Source: Arctopsyche grandis
Taxonomy: Eukaryota; Arthropoda; Insecta; Trichoptera; Hydropsychidae
DNA: 64,000 nt
Reading direction: 5' to 3'
NCBI RefSeq assembly: GCF_051622035.1
Contig: NC_135360.1
Location: 13,816,001-13,880,000, forward strand
Both the position numbers and the translations under genes were made by a program. The notes beneath the pieces were generated by a model. It searched no databases. It saw nothing but the letters and a program-made list of their open reading frames with translations, and was not told the origin of the DNA. Shown in pieces: positions 25,568 to 38,074 of this stretch. Every line of letters starts with the position of its first letter. The first letter of the stretch is position 1.

Positions 25568-28500
25568 TTATGTTTCGAAATGTTTGTAAATAGCAGTTAC
25601 ATACGCCATTACTTGTTGCCAATCAGGTCTCTCCATCTGAGTCATATCTTGAATATTCTATAATAACAAAAAATAAAACTCAATCACAATAATATTATAT
25701 ATACATATATATGTTCTTGATGTAAACATACAAGTGTTGTGGGAATTCCTACACTCTCGGCAGCCGCAAAAGCTGTTGAAAAATTGTGTTTCTTATCAGA
25801 TGCCGGTAGTGAATCATATGGCACCAACGATGGTAAATATGTATGAAGTAAGGCACACAATGCCAAACCATCATTCCAAGATGAACTAAAATTGGATACA
25901 AAATTAAATACAAACTTCATTCGCCTAAAAAAAAAATAATAATAAAAATGCGCCAACCTGAAATTGGTGATATCGATATTTCGATAACCAACAGTCTTAT
26001 TTTGACACCACTTCAGTAAAGCATTTCTTTTAGATCCCCCATTCTTCACCAGTCCATTTAATGGATCTTTCCTCTCACCTAAAAATAGTATAAAAATATG
26101 TTAATTCGTTGATATTGTTGATCGAATCTCTCAACAGTAGGATTTAAAATGTTATCAGCGAAACTAACTAAGGTCACCATAGCTATTCCTCCGAACAAAA
26201 GTTTCCAAAGCTTTATTATTCTGCAATAGAGAGTGAACGCTGGACGTTTGATCGTCTGTCATATTTGTCGTAGAAGGCATTTTACTACCGGTAATAGCGC
26301 TCATCGACTTCACGCGCGGCTCCGACATGTGATTCTGGCCGTTGGTGAAGTCTTGTTTTATTTGGTCTTCGAAATGGTGCATAAACGCATGCAAAATTGA
26401 GGCAGTGCAGGAAGGAGAAAAAAATTGACATCATTAATTACATATAGTACAATTGAAATAATGCAAACGTTTGTTCATTGTGAAGAAAAAGGGAACAGGT
26501 TACATATTTGTACACATAACCTTTCAACAATAGAAGTGGTTTATTCACATTTGCAGTAAGCATGAAAAGTTTTAACACATTTCATGTGCTGTGAGATATT
26601 AAATTAAATTTTAGTTATATGTGCATACCGTTGAGCAAACTTCGATGATTCCTAGCTAACGAAGGTGGTTTTCCAATTGGAGATGTATTATTATATCCGT
26701 TGTTTGTTACAGGAGGTGTTGTCGCCAACGATGCCGAGTTTCCATTATTCATAGGACTACCAGTCGGAAATTCCATAGGGGAAACTTGTTCTCTAAGAGG
26801 ACTACCGGAATATGCGTTCGGCTGGGAATCAAAGTTTTCTCCTGATATTAGACTGCTAAAGCTGGACGTCGACGATGTAAGAGAACCGCCCAAACCAGCT
26901 CCGGCCTTCGCTTGTTTTGCCACATTTTCAAGACTTTCAATCAAAGACTTGACACTCATTCCTGGACGATTATTGGCACTAGCTAAAAATGTACATATAT
27001 TACTTAATGATGAAATGTATTGAATTTATTTATAGTTTGGTTGGTAAATACATCAAAATTGAACCTTTGTTTCTCCTCTGAACAGACTGAGCCGATGCCA
27101 TAATGTCTTGTAATGATGCGCTCGTTAACAATGCAGGAGGTGTAGATGGAGCAACGTTACTTTCTTCTACGCTTGCAGATCGTGGAATACTGGGTAATAT
27201 TGTGTTTGAAACTGTAACCAATTGATATTAAAAAATTAACAAAGCTACATGACACTTTAATACACAAAACAAGAAGACATGATAACATAAAAGCGCACAA
27301 TCAAATACATTTACAAATATTATATAGACATATATTTAAAATACGAACAGCCAAACTCAAACAGGAAAGCAGTGAGTTTTAACATATAATAAACATCCCA
27401 GACGACAATAACGAATATAGCGTGTAGACGTAGACAAACATTTCATTTATTTTTGAAATATTTCACTTACAATCACTGTCTACTTCTTCCATCTTTGTAT
27501 TAGATATCACGAAATTTGATTTATCGAAAAATTCAATATTTTCCACATGTATTTTTTCAATTGTAACGTGATTTTGTACCATTATAAAATCATCGTCTCG
27601 CATAGGTTCAACGATTTCGGTCGATACTGAATCAGTGAAAGAATAATTTACTGGCAATAATTTGTTTGATACTTCGGAAGAATTGTTTTCAGTGTTTGAA
27701 TTTTTCAAATTCAATCTTTTAGATGTAGTAACACTTTTTGGTGGACGCCTGAGACCCTTGGAAATGTCTTCAGATGAATCATAAACAACTGTATGCGAGT
27801 TATGAAGCTCATTTAGCACAAACGGACGTCTCGATCTGGGAGTCACTGATAAATTACTAACATCTGAATTTTTCATTTCAATATTGGCATAAGTTGCGTG
27901 ATCGTCAAACAAATAGGTTGGTACGCTAAGTCTTTGTTTAGCTTTAGGTTTAGATTTTATTTGCCTGTCGTTTAATATATGTGAAGTGACAAGGTTTCGT
28001 CTTGGGGTTGGTTTAGGCGCTTTGCTATTGACATTTTTCATGAAATATTCTGATGTATTCGTATCAATCATTTCATCAGAAATCAATGAAGGTTCAGAAT
28101 TAGAATGATAGAAATAACTTTCAGACATCAAAGCAGATGGTTTCATTGCAGGTTTACTAAGTATATTATCTTCGCTTTCATAAGTTGTGTTATTCCATGA
28201 AATTCCATCATTTAAAAAGCTATCCATACTAGTTGATATTGCACATCTCTTTTGATCAGAATCACTATTCAAACTCTCAAAACTTGATGATATTTGTCTT
28301 TCTAAATTGGATCTATGATCAGATAGATCAACCGCAACAATAGCAGACGGTTTTACTGGTAAAAGATCGGAGGCTGGGTTAACAATTGTATTTGTAGAAA
28401 ACTCAATCTGTTCATTATTTTCATTTGAAAAATAATTTGGAGTATTTTCTGTTTGATCACCTTGTTCGTAAACATCAGTGACATATGTACGTGAATCATC

Positions 28501-31500
28501 TTCTTCTGCATTATTTACAATGCCAGAATTCAATCCTTCGGATTCGTGATAAGAATTATTATGACCAAATTCAAAATTTTGATAAGGATTTATGACGTTT
28601 AAAACTGTATTATTATCGTAAGCATTTGTTGTCTTTCCATTAAAATTAGATGATTCATCTTCACGTTTATTATTTTTATCTTCATAGTTCTTAGATATTG
28701 TGGCAATTTCAGATAAATATTTTTTCTTTATATCTGACACATCATCATCAGACTTAGTTGATAAATTGAATTCACCTAGTTGAATCAGATCATCATTTAT
28801 TACATATATCGGATCAAAATTAGAATTGACAGTTTCGTCTGATATACCATTACAAGAAGTTTCACCTATATAAAAGACAACGCAAGATGTATTTAGTAAA
28901 ACAAATAAATGTAATTATAATTAATACTCATCTATAAATAACAAACAAATAAAGTTTTTAGTATTTGTGGTTTCAGAATGAAATAATATCAAATTACCTT
29001 TTTGATGTTCCAGTTGAGTTTCCAAGGATCTGATTCTGTCACGGTAAGCACGATTTTCTTGAACGAGCTTTTCTAAATCATGTTGTGTTTCAGTCTTGAA
29101 ATCATTAGCCACACGAACAGTCATCAACAAATCCGACTGAAATTGCTTCCATTCGATTGCCTGTGAATGAAAATTGAGATGTGAAAATGGGGTGAAATTA
29201 AATAATGTTAGTTCCCAGCACCATACAAAAATAGCTTAATTGTTTACTATAAAACTGTTCTTACTTCAATGGACTATGACACACTGACACCTTACAGGAA
29301 AATATTATCAATATTATATAGAAGCTTCCTTTGTGGTTGGTAATTAGTCATCGAATATATTAGTCATCAATGTCAAATAATGCAATTGGTAAATATTTAT
29401 AAACGATGACGATATGTGTAAACCTGATTTCGTTAACATTCATATACAGTTTTTAAATAAATACGTAGTATTCTTACGTCTCTTTCTCGTTCTGAAACTT
29501 CTAGAGCAAGACGGGCCTGCGAATCACGGTGCTTTTGCTCGGCAATCATAGTAGCTCGCTGTGCTTCTACTAATGCATTTTGAGACGATCGTTTATCTTC
29601 CATCAAAGACTGACCCTAAACACAAAATAAAGATTTTTATTAAAACCAATTTATTTCCAAAAAGAAAAACAAATAAGTAAAAAAGAGTAGTTTTTTACTT
29701 GTAATTGTAATTCGTGATTAGCTTCCTGAAAACTTATGACATCTGCTTCTAATGCTTCTTTCTCCTGTATCAAATTTTCGCATTGCAATTCAAGATCAGC
29801 CAATTCCTTTTTAGCGACTTCTTTTGCTATCTAAAATATTTAATTTTACATTTACAAAGTCAAATTGTATGTATGTACATAACATTTTACAGATAAGCAT
29901 AATTCATACCGAAGCTTCGTCTTGAAGTTGCGAGCATCGGTGTGCTAACTGATCGTGTTGTCGTTTAACAGCTGATAATTGTTCTTGCAAAACTTCATTC
30001 TGTCGTTGAAGAGCAGCTGTTTGCTGATCCAAATTAGAACTGGAGGAGTTATTTTCCAAAACCGTAATCTGTCCAATGAAATTTATCGTCAAGTATTATA
30101 TTTCCAACAAACATTATTTTCATGCAATAAATTTATAAAATATTAAACTCACTTTCGCTGTAGCATTATCATATAAATCGGACACGTGTTGAAGTTGTAC
30201 ATGTCTTGCACTTGCTAAATCTTTAGCAGCCAATAATTCTCTTTGCGTCTGTTTTAGCTCTGCGCTAAGTAACTCAGATGCACTCTCTAAATTTCTGTAT
30301 AAGTGGAAAGCAATTTTAATTATAAATAGCTTCAAAAGTAAATTAAACATTCATAAAATTATTTTATACTCACTTAATTTTTTCGTGTAATCTTTCATTT
30401 TCTTTCACGGTTGAATTTAAAGTTCCTCTAAGTTCTGAATTTTCTATGGATAAATCTTCTTGCTTCAAAAGCAGTGTTTCTTTATCCGACTGTCCACTCT
30501 AAAAAGATTTCATAAAAATAACACTCATTATCATTTATTACTAAATACATATGTACATATCTAATACACATAACAGTTTAATATTTAGGTAATGTTTCGA
30601 CACATTCACAAATATGTATACGTGCACATACCTTCAACAACATCACTAGCTTTTGCTCTCGCTCAGTAGTGTAGACTTCTTGCTCAGCACCTTCTCTGAG
30701 CAGAAGTTCTTGAAGAGTATCAGCCTAAAATTAATTGCATCATAATCATTAATTTTTTTTCAATACAAATACTAAAAAATAAAAAAAATAATTGAAATTA
30801 ACCTTCGTTCTTGTATCTTCTAATTTATCAGTCTGAGTACACAGCGATTCTAACAATACGGCTTTTTCATCGGAAAGGCGTTCATTATCTACTTGTATTT
30901 CAGTCAGCTGACTTTGGAGATCAGCGAGTTCTTGTAAAGTAGCTTGAAGTTCTTCATTTGTGCTGAAATAACATATACTCTTTTAAGTAAATTTGAAACA
31001 TGGGATTATGTTTTTAATTACATATGTTGGTTCAATTATAAGGCGACATTTTTATTTAAAAAAAAAGCGCTTCAGCTACAAACAAATGAAAAATATATAT
31101 TTTTTTATAAAAATTCAGATTCGCCTTATAATCAGAATTGACTTATATTTAGACCATTACAGTATTACATATACATATGTACCTGTAATGAGTTTCTTCC
31201 ATTTGCAAAATACGATCTTGCAAACATGCCACTGACACTTCGCTTAGTGAACTAGAAGAATGTTTATCCCATTCTGGAGTCAAAGCTTCTCCATCCGTTT
31301 CCTAAAATACGAAATAGAATCATATAAGTCCACATTTAACGCATAGATGTCTTCTATTTTTTGTATGAATTGTATTATTACTGTTGGCATAGACGTAGGT
31401 CCCGAAGTATGACCGGCATCTTGCAAGAGTTGTCTCTTTTCACTATCACTCAACGGTGAGTGAGCAACTCCTCGTAAACGAGCCCTTAAGGCTACATTTT

Positions 31501-32406
31501 CTGCAGCAGCCCTCTCACTCGAAGCCTAAAAATTGTAATTTGATTTAAAATTAAGATGGATTTTAATACACAAATTTTAATACTCCATCAAAAATAAATC
31601 ATACCTTGACAATTGCCAGCTCTTTCCTAAGATCACCCATTTCTTGAACTTGTAATACTAATTCAGCTACTTGTTTTTCTAAGGCAGTCTTTTCATCAAT
31701 CACAGTTGCTAATTCTAATCGTAAAGTCTTCAATTCCTCAATATTTTGAAGGGACGTGTCCACAGTTGTTATCGCCTATAAAATATTAATCATAATATGA
31801 TAAAAGTTCTGAAAGATTATAAAAATTGTATGGTAATATATTCACCTCAACCGGTTCGTCGATGGGTATTTCTTCGATGGCTGATATATCCATCGGCATT
31901 GGAGGTAAGCTGGCAAACTCTTGGTGAGCGAGCAAGTCATCAGACGAGCCTAGACTTTCAGCGGTCTTGTCCAATTGGCACGAACCAGATAATTTACCCG
32001 TGTACAGATCGCTGCCGATGTCTTCTTGACCGCTTACACCGAAAGACAACTCATCGGCAGAACTGTACTCGATTTTATTGTTGTTTTTGGATCTCTTTAC
32101 GTTTGAAATATCAGACCGTATCTCTCCGTGTTCGGCGACCTCCATTTTGGGGTTCGGCGGTGGTTTTTCCTCTTCGTCCAGAGCCTCATTGCTCGGAGCG
32201 AGCCTGGACAGTTCCTCTTTCTTCTTAGACTTGTTCAACTTGTCCTTGGAGCCGAAGACTTTGGACGACTTATCTTTGGTCGGAGCTACTTTGTGATGTT
32301 TCGAGTCGAGACTAGAAATAGACGTGGCACCTTTAAGAGTCTCCGGATTCTTGGAGGCCGTCGGGGTATGGTGGCCCCTACGGAAAAGCGACTTGAATTT
32401 CATCAT
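25568..32406 (-). CDS. SPECC1L: Cytospin-A / SPECC1L orthologue (coiled coil plus CH domain)
   Basis: Cytoskeletal linker of actin and microtubules. Exons, minus order: 32406-31846, 31775-31605, 31525-31382, 31301-31183, 30962-30803, 30724-30632, 30498-30374, 30294-30153, 30068-29910, 29830-29699, 29615-29478, 29160-28998, 28865-27471, 27211-27065, 26982-26629, 26366-26178, 26078-25958, 25885-25732, 25657-25568. The sum is 4,557 nt, 1,518 aa (human 1,117). Seen: basic/Ser N-terminus with SSDDLLA; coiled coil about 188-702, including [12 protein letters not shown] and [13 protein letters not shown] as in human; WKQFQSDL near its end; Ser-rich linker; C-terminal calponin-homology domain about 1,398-1,518 ([43 protein letters not shown]). 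The 465-codon exon 28865-27471 has no human counterpart and explains the extra length. The start MMKF lacks any upstream acceptor, so it is a true first coding exon of at least one isoform. Confidence 0.95.
27471..28865 (-). other. SPECC1L 465-codon frame-neutral exon (possible cassette)
   Basis: 1,395 nt, phase 1 at both ends, rich in Asn, Ser, Asp and Glu and predicted disordered. It sits between the coiled coil and the linker. Skipping it joins EHQK directly to VSNTILP in frame. The next three exons (147, 354 and 189 nt) are also phase 1-1. Confidence 0.85.
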
Positions 32407-32905
32407 GTTTAAATATTTTATGGTATTATTGCCGTGTCAAATTGACGAATGTTCTCGGTGGCATATTGGTGATTCGACTTCGATGCACATAGAATTATTC
32501 ATGATTAATAGGCCCACCAGGCACGCACTTTTGCACTGTGGGCCATAGTTGCAAAACAACAACAAGCGATCACATGTTCATTTCGGTTTACACAATTAAT
32601 TATATAACACTTCATATGTTTGATTACTCGGTTACGACGAATATTTATAACGGAAATCACACCTATAATACAATTATAAAACAATTATGGTTCATTTTGA
32701 GATTACCGAGTGCCAATTAATATTTTAGAATGCATAATATTATTACTAGAAAGACCATATCGGAGACCATAAAATAGTTCTAAAAATTTGAGCAAAATCA
32801 ATTTTTGTACTATTAAAACATTGCTAATATATTTGAAAGTTTTTTCACTAAAATCCGAATAAAACTCATTTTCTACTTTTATTTGAAATATATAATATCA
32901 AAGCT
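32407..32905 (-). promoter_or_regulatory. SPECC1L 5' flank
   Basis: About 500 bp upstream of the MMKF start with no acceptor site and no further coding signal. It should contain the 5' UTR and promoter of the short isoform. No core promoter motif was assigned. Confidence 0.35.
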
Positions 32906-32909
32906 TTAG

Positions 32910-33210
32910 CTCCCGGCATTACGGGCTTTAGCATTACGGGTTTTGCCTCAAGGCGACACCTATGGCCAAATTTGTACATATTTACTATATATAAATTTAT
33001 AATATTATTATAAATTTGAAATTAAACTCAAATACTAGTGAAAAATGAGGGGAGGTGGCAAATTATAAATTGGCAAACTCTGATACGAAACGATCGACCT
33101 GAAGTTACATATATCCAAGGTCTGGCGAGCAACTTCGGGTCAGAGCTTGAATCCGTGCCCCCCCCCCCCCCAGTTGTTAGCATTATACGATAACCACTGA
33201 GTTATATTGC
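32910..33210 (-). mobile_element. tRNA-derived SINE copy (minus)
   Basis: The reverse complement begins GCAATATAACTCAGTGGTTA, matching the tRNA-like head of the 52.1-kb copy, followed by the same body and tail (CTCATTTTTCAC, TATGTACAAATTTGGCCA, AGGTGTCG). A 14-C run at 33,158-33,171 replaces part of the GAGGGG segment between the A and B boxes. Confidence 0.8.
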
Positions 33211-33369
33211 TATAATTGCTAATACGTCCGATTCTTACCAAATTGTATATTTTTTAAGTTATTTTGTAAAAAATTGTGAAGTTTCAATTGTAAAAATATC
33301 CCTAGAATAGATGGAATCCAATTAATACTGTTAAGCTGCTGGTTATATCGATAATTAGTAGGTAGTGGA

Positions 33370-33740
33370 GGTAATCGGTATTTGCAATTTGCAAAAATGA
33401 TAATGAATGCTGTTTCGAAATCAAAAATATCGCTTTGCTTGAAGAAAATTTTGAATCAATGCGTGTTCCCAGTATGGATAAGACAGTTTGCATTATATAG
33501 AGTCTAATGGACTTGGAGATGTATGAAACATTGTATAATAAGTACAATGAGAAGAAATACGCAGGTGAGAGGCATGACTAGAATAGCCAACAAAATTGAG
33601 TGATGATACCCAAGAGAAAAGGCCACAAGTAAACGATGTACGGAAAATGGTGGAGTTATATATACGAATGAGTGAATGAGCATCCAGCATTGGATCCCGA
33701 ACGACTGCAAATGATGATAATGATAAGAAATATATGTATG
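33370..33740 (+). mobile_element. RTE-type LINE remnant (reverse transcriptase C-terminus)
   Basis: A decayed frame reads KSKISLCLKKILNQCVFPVWI, then TRIANKI and PREKATSKR, matching the conserved C-terminal part of insect RTE reverse transcriptases (the KS..CLK.K.F.QCVLPVM region and the stretch after it). Frameshifts and stops make it inactive. The same region occurs at 35,020 and, reversed, at 41 kb. Confidence 0.7.
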
Positions 33741-35019
33741 TATGATCAGTTGAGGCCATATATGTAGTGGTCAATGTAGGAATCAAACCACCAGCTGATT
33801 ATCACATATGGGTGCATCAGTTCGATAAAGCTGTGTGCCTTATATTATATGTACATTATATTAAAACAAAAACTCTTATTGTAATTAAAGCCCTCTTATT
33901 TTAAGCAATGGTCTCGAAGTAAGCTAATTTTGAGTTATGTATTTCTTAATTTATTTAATTTGGGGATACACCTCGATGATAAATTTAAAAAATATACATT
34001 AACGAGTTTCAATTTCAAACTACATATAACACTAATACGTAGAAATTGATGGGAGTTGAACCTAAGGGCACCATATTATGAGGTCGCCACGAGTTCATAC
34101 GTTGACGGTTGATGTGTAAGATTAACTGGACAAGTTGACCGGTCAAAAGTATTAAAAAATATCAAGATCCAATCTGGTAAATCGATATTACATTAGGTCG
34201 TCTTATATTATAATTATAACACGTGTCGACAAATGTTTACTTTCCATAATACGTAGATATGTATGTACATATACCCAGAACTATTTTATTGAGGTTGCTT
34301 AATAAATGGCAACAATAGGCGAACGATAAGATCAAACAAGCAATTGTTGATAAGGATGAGACAGACGGTTAATGCAATTATTCTCGTGGCATTGGTTCAA
34401 TTTGAATTGTACATTGAAGATGTGACCAAAGCGAGTGGGTCTGGGTCTGGGTCAACTGGCCACGACCGTTCTAACGGAGGCAGTTCCGCTTTCTCTCGAT
34501 GGCCATAGTGCTTCTTGGTCTGGTTACGGACCAGAACCGCATATTTTACGCTGCACAAATTCTACTTAACCCAAAAATCAAACCAAGAGATAAAACGCTA
34601 CTCTCGATTACGGAACGAACAATAGACGAACCGTGAAATTTATGCGGATGTTGTTATTGTGAATTGGCCTGCATCAATTTTTTTACACAAATGTGAATGA
34701 TGATTTGTACAATGCTATTAAAAATCGCGAAGTGGTGGGATTTTACATATTATTTAGTAATTTAGATATTTTCAAGCCATATCAGTCATAGGTGAGTTTA
34801 TAGATAAATTTTTATAGATAAATCATTATCGGATCATAACTAGAAGCATGATTAAAAAATGGCAAACTCCATTTTTTCGGTCCAAATTTGAAATTTCTGT
34901 TATTTTAACAAACATGCAGCCTGATAAAATTTCATCAAATGATAAAATAGTAAAAAAGTAGTCAGTAATTATTTATATTTAGGACAAATAATAGTCCGGT
35001 AGTAAAGAGGAAATAAAGA
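33741..35019. other. Repeat-poor intergenic stretch
   Basis: No exon recognised. A moderately GC-rich patch at 34,420-34,560 stands out but has no open frame of note. Confidence 0.35.
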
Positions 35020-35420
35020 GACGTGAAATTAGGAAGCAGCGCTTTTGGGCGAATCCACGCCGTTTTAAAATCAAAGATGCCTTTTTGCCTGAAGAAAAAG
35101 ATCTTCGACCGATGTGTTTTGCCAGTGATGACTAGAGGTAGGACCGGAAGCGTGCTTTTTCCAGGAAACAGGGCGTTTTGGGTCTATTTTCCAGGAAACG
35201 GGGCAAACTACAAAGCAAGTGGAGTGCAAAAAAAAAAGGTTCATCATAAAAATGAACAATGCACGGCGAACAATGGACAATGAACGGCGCAAACTTGTCC
35301 GCTCTTTAATGATGACGTATGAATGTGCGAATTGTGCAAAACCGAGACAAAAAGAAGCGTTTTCGAGAGGCCTTCATCCAGCAGTGGATGATGAATGGCT
35401 GTAGACGATGATATAGCATT
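35020..35420 (+). mobile_element. RTE-type LINE 3' end interrupted by a MITE
   Basis: KLGSSAFGRI...KSKMPFCLKKKIFDRCVLPVMT at 35,023-35,135 is the typical RTE reverse-transcriptase C-terminal block. At 35,350-35,405 the frame gives AFIQQWMMNG, the usual RTE C-terminus. Between them (about 35,136-35,265) lies sequence of MITE family C (CCAGGAAACGGGGCAAACTA, AAAAAAGGTT). This is a nested, dead element. Confidence 0.75.
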
Positions 35421-35817
35421 AATCGTTTACATTTCTTTAATTTTTGGTACAGGACAAAATCGTGTTTTAGACCTATGTATGTACATACATTGAAAAAAAG
35501 ATCAATATGGAGCTCAACTGTACCATTTAAATATAAATATGTGCTTTCAAAAGCTTATTTTCTTGGAAGTTACGAATATAATATTGGAAGAACACATTTT
35601 GAGGTGTGAAATTGTTGATGCAAACTCAAATGCCAAAAGTTAGTTAGTTTGTTATTGTATATCGTGGGTTTGGATGAAACCGTCGCGATAACACTGTGAC
35701 AGGCCTGTTCTTAAAGCTGTGGATTTAGTTAGCGAAGTGGAAATAAGAATAGCCTTGTAAAAAAATATATGGTTAATTAGACAAACATGTTTTATGCTGT
35801 CGAAGTTAACCTTACGT

Positions 35818-35946
35818 TAGGCGGACAAGATGTTCGAAGGCTAAAAATATGGTTTACTATTATCAACCATTTTTTTTGCTCTCCTGTTTTCTCGCACAAT
35901 GGAGAGGTCTATTGTTATTTTATGGTGGCAAAACGACCGCCGACCT
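35818..35946. mobile_element. MITE family C, diverged copy
   Basis: Inverted-repeat element with the family motifs GGTTTACTATTATCAACC and TTTTTTTTGCTCTC, bounded by GGCGGACAAG and CGACCGCCGACC. No coding capacity. Confidence 0.6.
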
Positions 35947-35981
35947 CTAGTTATAACTTATAACCTTATAATTTATAAGAA

Positions 35982-36121
35982 AAGATCAGCGTTGGAAGGA
36001 TGCTTTTCAAATAACAAACCGCTCCATTAGTGTTCAAAGCAAGAGAGCAAAATAGCATGGTTTTTATAAGAAATTGACAACAGTGAACCATTTTTTGTGC
36101 GAAAAGCATCTATCGATCGCC
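35982..36121. mobile_element. MITE family C copy
   Basis: Contains GGATGCTTTTC, AAGCAAGAGAGCAAAA and TTGACAACAGTGAACCA, ending GAAAAGCATCTATCGATCGC. This is the same plan as the 62.98-kb copy. Confidence 0.7.
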
Positions 36122-36979
36122 TTAGTCTGGTTATAAGACGACAGCACCACTACGGTGATTGTGAGTCACACAACTGTAAGTCCTTATCACAAATTTAATG
36201 ATAACAAGCATCGTTTAGAAAATTGGATATTGTACATAATTCTTCAGCCATGATTAGTTCAGAACCATTAGAAGAAAGAAAAACAGTACGTAACAAGTCG
36301 TACAGAGTTTCGTCTCATTTTGATCAATATTCATGATGAAACGAGTTTTCCAATTCGCTCTGCCGGCAAAATTAAATGTTTTTAATTGTAAATTTTTAAA
36401 TATAATTATGCACATATTGCTTTTTTCTATATAAAAAGATGAATAATAAATACGAAAACTACCTAGGGAATTTTAACACGTATTACAAAATAAATGTGCC
36501 GTTAAATTTATGCCATCAGCAAAAGTTTTTGTGTCAAAACTTGGGAACGTCGCTCTCGACAGCAACGCTATTAATCTTAACACATTACATTCCAGCGAGT
36601 AGAAGCGATCGATATCAGTTTGAATATTGATCGAAGTTAAGTTTTTAAACCCAAAAGATTACAGACGAGTTAAAAGAGACATTGAACGAGCGAATGAGAG
36701 TGGAGTTCGGTCAGCTGATGTTTGTTTTCAATTAGCACACTTGCGCACACACCACACACAACTGGGCTAATCCTATTATTATTATAATTATTTGAGAAAC
36801 ACCGGTGTGGATACATTCGCGTTTCATCGCACCAATCGCGTGATTGTTCTTTTCCAAGAACGAAATCGGAAGGAAACAGTTTGTTTACCGATGATAAATT
36901 GGAGCGCACGAAAAAGTTTTGCTCGAGTCACTTGAGGTGAGACACACGTAAATACAAACATATGTACATATATTCTATG
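36122..36979. other. Intergenic DNA
   Basis: No supported gene. Short frames near 36,439 and 36,670 have no recognisable features. Confidence 0.35.
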
Positions 36980-37319
36980 GGTCTACCTCACGGGCCGGAA
37001 TGTGAAATTAGAGGAAAACGCAAATATCGGAAGGCAAAGATCGAAAATCGAAAGATCTTAAGTCGAAAGATAAAAAAAAGGGTGCATGGTAAACGGTACA
37101 TACTCACTTAATTCTGCGCGCGCACATTAATACGGGAGGAAAAGCCTGTTCCTCTTGTTCCTGTTGTATCTTGCTCGCGCAAATTAAGTGAGTATGTACC
37201 GTTTACCATACACCCTTTTTTTTTTGATCTTTCGACTTAAGATCTTTCGATTTTCGATCTTTGCCTTCCGATATTTGCGTTTTCGGTAATTTTACATTCC
37301 GGCCCGTCACGGAGACCGA
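36980..37319. mobile_element. Palindromic MITE family A with 9-bp target duplication (copy 2)
   Basis: About 340-bp fold-back element. The ends GGTCTACCTCACGGGCCGG and its complement are at 37,297-37,317, and the whole sequence is near-palindromic. It is flanked by TATTCTATG at 36,971-36,979 and 37,320-37,328. A 9-bp duplication with long inverted repeats suggests a Mutator-like or fold-back origin; an 8-bp hAT duplication cannot be excluded. Non-coding. Confidence 0.85.
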
Positions 37320-37445
37320 TATTCTATGTATGTAAATATCAAAATACGCACTAGTTTTGAATACTGATTTTGGATTTTGAGCTTTGATATTCAGATAGCT
37401 TGTTCTTATGCGACTCGATGTAGAGATGATTACGTACATACTACC

Positions 37446-37519
37446 AGGGCTGTGGAGTCGTCAAAGAAAACACGACTCCGACTCTGATTTTAAAAATTTT
37501 AGGTAATATTTGAGTATCT
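37446..37519. mobile_element. Diverged 'GGGCTGTGGAGTCG' repeat, left part
   Basis: GGGCTGTGGAGTCG...CGACTCCGACTC is a widespread arthropod repeat signature. A related GGAGTCG/GACTCC block follows at 38,545-38,610, so the GGACA element at 37,520 may have inserted between two parts. Confidence 0.4.
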
Positions 37520-38074
37520 GGACATGTACCCCCTGGACACGTACCCACCCGAGCTCATACCCCCGGCCAAAAACCCCCTGGACATTAACCCCCCGTGCAA
37601 ATAACTTAACTTAAAATAATTATTTAAAAATAGTAATACATAATTAATAATAAAGTAAAGTAATATAGCATATTGAATTTCAATTTATATACAATATTTA
37701 ATTTCAATTTATTGTAGTAAATAGAATAAATATCAATTTAAAAGACTTTTAGTCACCAGTTAGCGTTTGCGTTCTGTGTTATTGAAGGTAAATTTTAATA
37801 AAATTATATATGTATTATTGTTATATTATTATTATTATATTTTAAATATTTTTAGACTGTCCCATGATGGAATTTGTAAAATCGAGAAAAGAAAAAGAGA
37901 TTTAAATACAATTGATTTTGGAGGTTTGTATATTTCAAATTATTATTATTGATTATTTATAAAGAATCTGATATATGTATTTTTCTGGCTGAAATATTTG
38001 CACGGGGGGTTAATGTCCCGGGGATTTTTGACCAAGGGTATGTGTCCGGGGGTGTGTGTTCAGGGGGTGTGTCC
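37520..38074. mobile_element. DNA transposon-like element with 80-bp C-rich terminal inverted repeats
   Basis: The left end (GGACATGTACCCCCTGGACA...GTGCAAATA) and right end (TATTTGCACGGGGGGTTAA...GTGTGTCC) are reverse complements over about 80 bp. Each repeat is built from four short GGACA-n-CCCC units. The 390-bp interior is AT-rich with no protein. This is a non-autonomous element of unknown superfamily. Confidence 0.8.

Noticed and set aside
31797-32412. Plus-strand frames opposite SPECC1L exon 1
   Set aside because: Antisense shadows of the conserved minus-strand exon.
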